Positions 61,536 through 64,000 of a stretch of DNA of 64,000 nucleotides are shown piece by piece. Made by a program: the position numbers and the translations under genes. Below the pieces are notes generated by a model that saw only the letters and a program-made list of their open reading frames with translations, was not told where the DNA came from and ran no database searches. The stretch's first letter is position 1. Each line of letters opens with the position of its first letter. Source of the stretch: Microbacterium sp. RURRCA19A (lineage in GTDB: Bacteria; Actinomycetota; Actinomycetes; Actinomycetales; Microbacteriaceae); the NCBI RefSeq assembly GCF_900156455.1, contig NZ_FTNQ01000002.1, positions 248,001 through 312,000 on the forward strand, written 5' to 3'.

Positions 61536-63599
61536 ATGGGGGAGCCCGTCACCGTCCAACGCGTCGTCACCGCCGCCCGCCGTCTCCCGGCGACCACGGT
61601 GCTCGCGCTCGTCCTGCTCGGGGTGGGCGTGGCATCCGCGGGTCTGTGGTCGCCGTTCGCCGCGTCACCGCTCCACGACACCGTGGCATACGGACTCCCG
61701 GCGCTCGAAGCCGGCCGCTGGTGGACCCCCGTCACGGGGACGTTCTTCGTGTCGGTGCCGTGGCTGTACGCACCGGTGATCGTCGGGCTCGTCGGGATGG
61801 GCTTCCTGGAGTTCCGCCGCGGGTCGCGCGTGGCCGCGTCCTACTTCGTCGGCGGACAGCTCGGTGCGGTCCTCGGGGCGTCGCTGGTGCTGTGGCTCGC
61901 GGCGCTGCTCCCCTGGACGTGGGCTCAGGAGCAGGCCGGGTCGCTCGATGTGGGTCCCTCCCCCGGGGTGATCGCGTGTCTCGCGGCGGCGGTGTCGCTG
62001 CTCCCGTCCCCCTGGCGACTCCGCGCGTGGACCGTGCTGATCGCGGTCCTGTCGGTCACGTTCCTCTACTGGGGATCGCTGAACGACCTCGAACACGTCC
62101 TCGCCGCAGCGCTCGTCCTCATCGTCGACCGGTCGCTGCGCCCGCAGCGGGTGCCGGTCCGGGAGCAGCGCCTCATCGCCTTCGTGGTGGTGTGCGGGCT
62201 CGGAGCGATCGATATCCTCACGTACCTCAGCCCGACCACGGGACCGTTCGGCAGCTCCGAGCCCGTGTCCGGTTCGTGGGTCGACGTGGCCGTGAACACC
62301 GTCGTGGTGCTGGTCGTCGCGAACGGCATCCGGCGGGGACGCCGGTGGGCATGGGTGCTTCTGGTGGCGTACGGCATCCTGAACGCCCTTCTCCTCGCGC
62401 TGGTGGCACTGCTGATCGTCGCGATCGGCACGGGGGCCGTCGAGGGCGCGGTCGACGTCGACCTCACCGTGACGCTCGCGTCGTCGGCGACGTGGACGAT
62501 CGCCCTGGTCTATCTCGTCCTGGTGCGCGCCGCGTTCCGCGCACGCCCCAAGGCGGTCCTCGGCGACGCGCCTGCTCCGACCGTCGATGACGTGAAGGCG
62601 GAGCTTCGCGCCAGCGGCGGCGGGACCCTGTCGTGGATGACGACGTGGGACGGCATGGCCTACGCCCGGTTCGGGCGGGGGATCGTCGCCTTCCAGCGCC
62701 GGTCGGGGGTCGCGCTGGTGCTGGGTGACCCGCTCGGCCCCGAGGCGACCCGCGCGTCGACCGTGCGCGCGTTCGTCGAGCGCGCCGAGAACGCGGGGCT
62801 CGCCCCCTGCTTCTTCAGCGCCGGAGAGGCGACCCGGGCTGCGGTCCCCGAGGGATGGCGCAGCATCGTCGTCGCGGACGACACGATCGTCGACCTCCCG
62901 GGCCTGCAGTTCACGGGCAAAGCGTGGGGCGCGGTCCGCACGTCGCTGAACCGCGCCGAACGCGAGGGGATGACGTTCCGTCTGTCGCGTCTGGCCGACG
63001 AGACGTGGGGGGTGCGGCAGCAGCTGCGGGCCATCTCCGAGAGCTGGGTCGGCGACAAGGGGCTGCCGGAGATGGGGTTCACGCTCGGGACGCTCCACGA
63101 GGCCGGCGACCCCGAGGTGCGCGTCGCGCTGGCGGTCTCACCGGCCGGTGACGTGGATGGATTCCTGTCGTGGCTGCCGGTGTACGGCGAGGGCGGCGTG
63201 CGCGGGTGGACGCTGGATCTCATGCGCCGCCGCGACGGGGGATTCGGCCCGGTCATGGAGTATCTGATCGGATCCTCCGCGCAGCAGTTCTCGGCCGAGG
63301 GCGCGGAGGTGATGTCGCTGTCGGGGGCACCGCTCGCGCACGATTATCCGCCGGATGCCGGAGCGATCGCCGAGCTGCAGGAGCGCATGGCCTCGATGCT
63401 CGAGCCCGTCTACGGCTTCGCGTCGCTGCACCGGTTCAAGCAGAAGTTCCATCCTCGGTACGAGACGATGTACCTGCTGTATCGGGACGAAGCCGATCTC
63501 ACCCGCATCGGTGCCGCCCTGACCCGCGCATTCCTGCCGCACGCGACGCTGCGGCAGTTCGCCGCCGCGGGCGTGGACCTCGTGCGGACCGAACGGTAG
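61536..63599 (+). CDS. Rhomboid-like/DUF2156 (MprF C-terminal-like) fusion protein
   Basis: A 687-residue membrane protein. Residues about 20-200 form a rhomboid-like six-helix unit with a possible catalytic pair, Ser142 (VGPSPGVI) and His187 (DLEHVLAA). Four further helices (about 210-340) follow. The C-terminal about 330 residues are a DUF2156 domain like the aminoacyl-phosphatidylglycerol synthase half of MprF (double GNAT fold; LVLGDPLG, FTGKAWGAVRTSLNRAEREG, FGPVMEYLI). It probably modifies membrane lipid charge and so resistance to cationic peptides, by analogy. The ATG at 61536 follows a leaderless box. Confidence 0.82.
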   Translation: MGEPVTVQRVVTAARRLPATTVLALVLLGVGVASAGLWSPFAASPLHDTVAYGLPALEAGRWWTPVTGTFFVSVPWLYAPVIVGLVGMGFLEFRRGSRVAASYFVGGQLGAVLGASLVLWLAALLPWTWAQEQAGSLDVGPSPGVIACLAAAVSLLPSPWRLRAWTVLIAVLSVTFLYWGSLNDLEHVLAAALVLIVDRSLRPQRVPVREQRLIAFVVVCGLGAIDILTYLSPTTGPFGSSEPVSGSWVDVAVNTVVVLVVANGIRRGRRWAWVLLVAYGILNALLLALVALLIVAIGTGAVEGAVDVDLTVTLASSATWTIALVYLVLVRAAFRARPKAVLGDAPAPTVDDVKAELRASGGGTLSWMTTWDGMAYARFGRGIVAFQRRSGVALVLGDPLGPEATRASTVRAFVERAENAGLAPCFFSAGEATRAAVPEGWRSIVVADDTIVDLPGLQFTGKAWGAVRTSLNRAEREGMTFRLSRLADETWGVRQQLRAISESWVGDKGLPEMGFTLGTLHEAGDPEVRVALAVSPAGDVDGFLSWLPVYGEGGVRGWTLDLMRRRDGGFGPVMEYLIGSSAQQFSAEGAEVMSLSGAPLAHDYPPDAGAIAELQERMASMLEPVYGFASLHRFKQKFHPRYETMYLLYRDEADLTRIGAALTRAFLPHATLRQFAAAGVDLVRTER

Positions 63600-63607
63600 C
63601 GCCGGGC

Positions 63608-63814
63608 TCAGAGGGGGCGGATGTTCTCCGCCTGCAGGCCCTTCGGGCCCTGTGCCACGTCGAACTCGACGCGCTGGTTCTCTTCGAGCGAGCGGTAGCC
63701 GCCCGACTGGATGGCGCTGTAGTGGGCGAAGACGTCCTGGCCGCCCTCATCGGGCGCGATGAAGCCGAAACCCTTCTCCGAGTTGAACCACTTGACCGTG
63801 CCCTGCGTGCTCAT
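63608..63814 (-). CDS. cspA: Cold-shock protein
   Basis: A 68-residue nucleic-acid chaperone with a single OB-fold. The RNA-binding motifs [15 protein letters not shown] (RNP1) and DVFAHYSAI (RNP2) are intact, and the chain ends in AENIRPL. It belongs to the longer-loop actinobacterial class. A TAGCGT lies about 60 nt upstream on the minus strand as a possible -10 box, giving a leader. Confidence 0.96.
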   Translation of the reverse strand: MSTQGTVKWFNSEKGFGFIAPDEGGQDVFAHYSAIQSGGYRSLEENQRVEFDVAQGPKGLQAENIRPL

Positions 63815-63955
63815 CGACGTGCCGTTTCCCGTTTGCGCCGGCGCCCAGCGCGCCGATCAGTGCTCACGCTAACGGGTGGTGCCCGGACAGCGCACCGGCC
63901 CGTGACAGAAACGTTGCACGGCGTCACGGAGGTGATCTGGCCCTTAAGCCCATAC

Positions 63956-63993
63956 GACGCCCGGGCTGAGCAGAAGCTCGAAGCCCGGGCGTC
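63956..63993. terminator. Strong hairpin near the right edge
   Basis: GACGCCCGGGCT (63956-63967) pairs perfectly with AGCCCGGGCGTC (63982-63993), and the loop contains a second stem, GAGC-AGAA-GCTC. It probably terminates transcription of a gene beyond the window or reading toward it. No T tract follows. Confidence 0.55.
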
Positions 63994-64000
63994 GACGGAT

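Overview
The window is high-GC actinobacterial DNA. It most resembles Microbacterium or a close Microbacteriaceae relative: dense coding on both strands, many GTG starts, a KtrAB/Mrp/OpuA ion and osmolyte set, NucS instead of MutS/MutL, and many genes with a TANNNT box only 6-8 nt before the start codon, which is the signature of leaderless mRNAs. Genus is inferred from overall character; no rRNA or tRNA gene was found. Almost everything looks like stable chromosome, and no insertion sequence, prophage or CRISPR array was seen.

Layout. 1-8.2 kb: the 5' part of moeA; a DUF1990 protein; a copper-linked membrane protein-ycnI-copC cluster; fdhD and an FdhF/YdeP-type molybdopterin oxidoreductase (moeA, fdhD and fdhF all belong to molybdoenzyme biology); a TetR regulator divergent from a membrane protein, with two matching operators between them. 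8.4-15.9 kb: purL with a 45-residue membrane protein, ktrAB potassium uptake, two tandem paralogous membrane-anchored coiled-coil proteins of unknown function, DUF3253 and DUF2071 proteins. 15.9-21.6 kb: an OpuA/ProU-type glycine-betaine importer, chorismate mutase, an AI-2E-family permease, and a shortened NYN-domain protein with atypical composition.

21.7-38.4 kb is the most distinctive block. It holds two giant secreted glycosidases (GH43, 1319 aa; a GH121-like (alpha/alpha)6 enzyme, 2065 aa), both ending in an LAxTG-type sortase signal, then a LacI regulator, a sugar ABC importer (binding protein and two permeases) and a GH127 beta-L-arabinofuranosidase with its Cys/Glu zinc site intact. 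This reads as a complete route for arabinose-rich plant glycans: surface cleavage, oligosaccharide uptake, cytoplasmic hydrolysis. Promoters with overlapping LacI-type palindromes can be seen on both sides.

38.4-49.9 kb: a YbhE-type lactonase behind purA, a Pr6Pr membrane protein, argG, then an overlapping three-gene operon (TetR, an ABC-ATPase-like protein that has lost its nucleotide-binding motifs, and a YhgE/Pip membrane protein), an SRPBCC protein and a DHA2 drug exporter. The intergenic gaps here carry long near-perfect inverted repeats of a REP-like family. 49.9-56.3 kb: a six-gene Mrp (Mnh) antiporter operon with every junction overlapping and an A-B fusion. 56.4-64 kb: LacI divergent from an MFS exporter, nucS, a HAD phosphatase, a membrane-anchored coiled-coil protein, a rhomboid-DUF2156 fusion and a cold-shock protein.

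Across the whole window the heptamer GGATGCC/GGCATCC is strikingly frequent and seems to override local codon preference. It is a candidate chromosome-scale signal.
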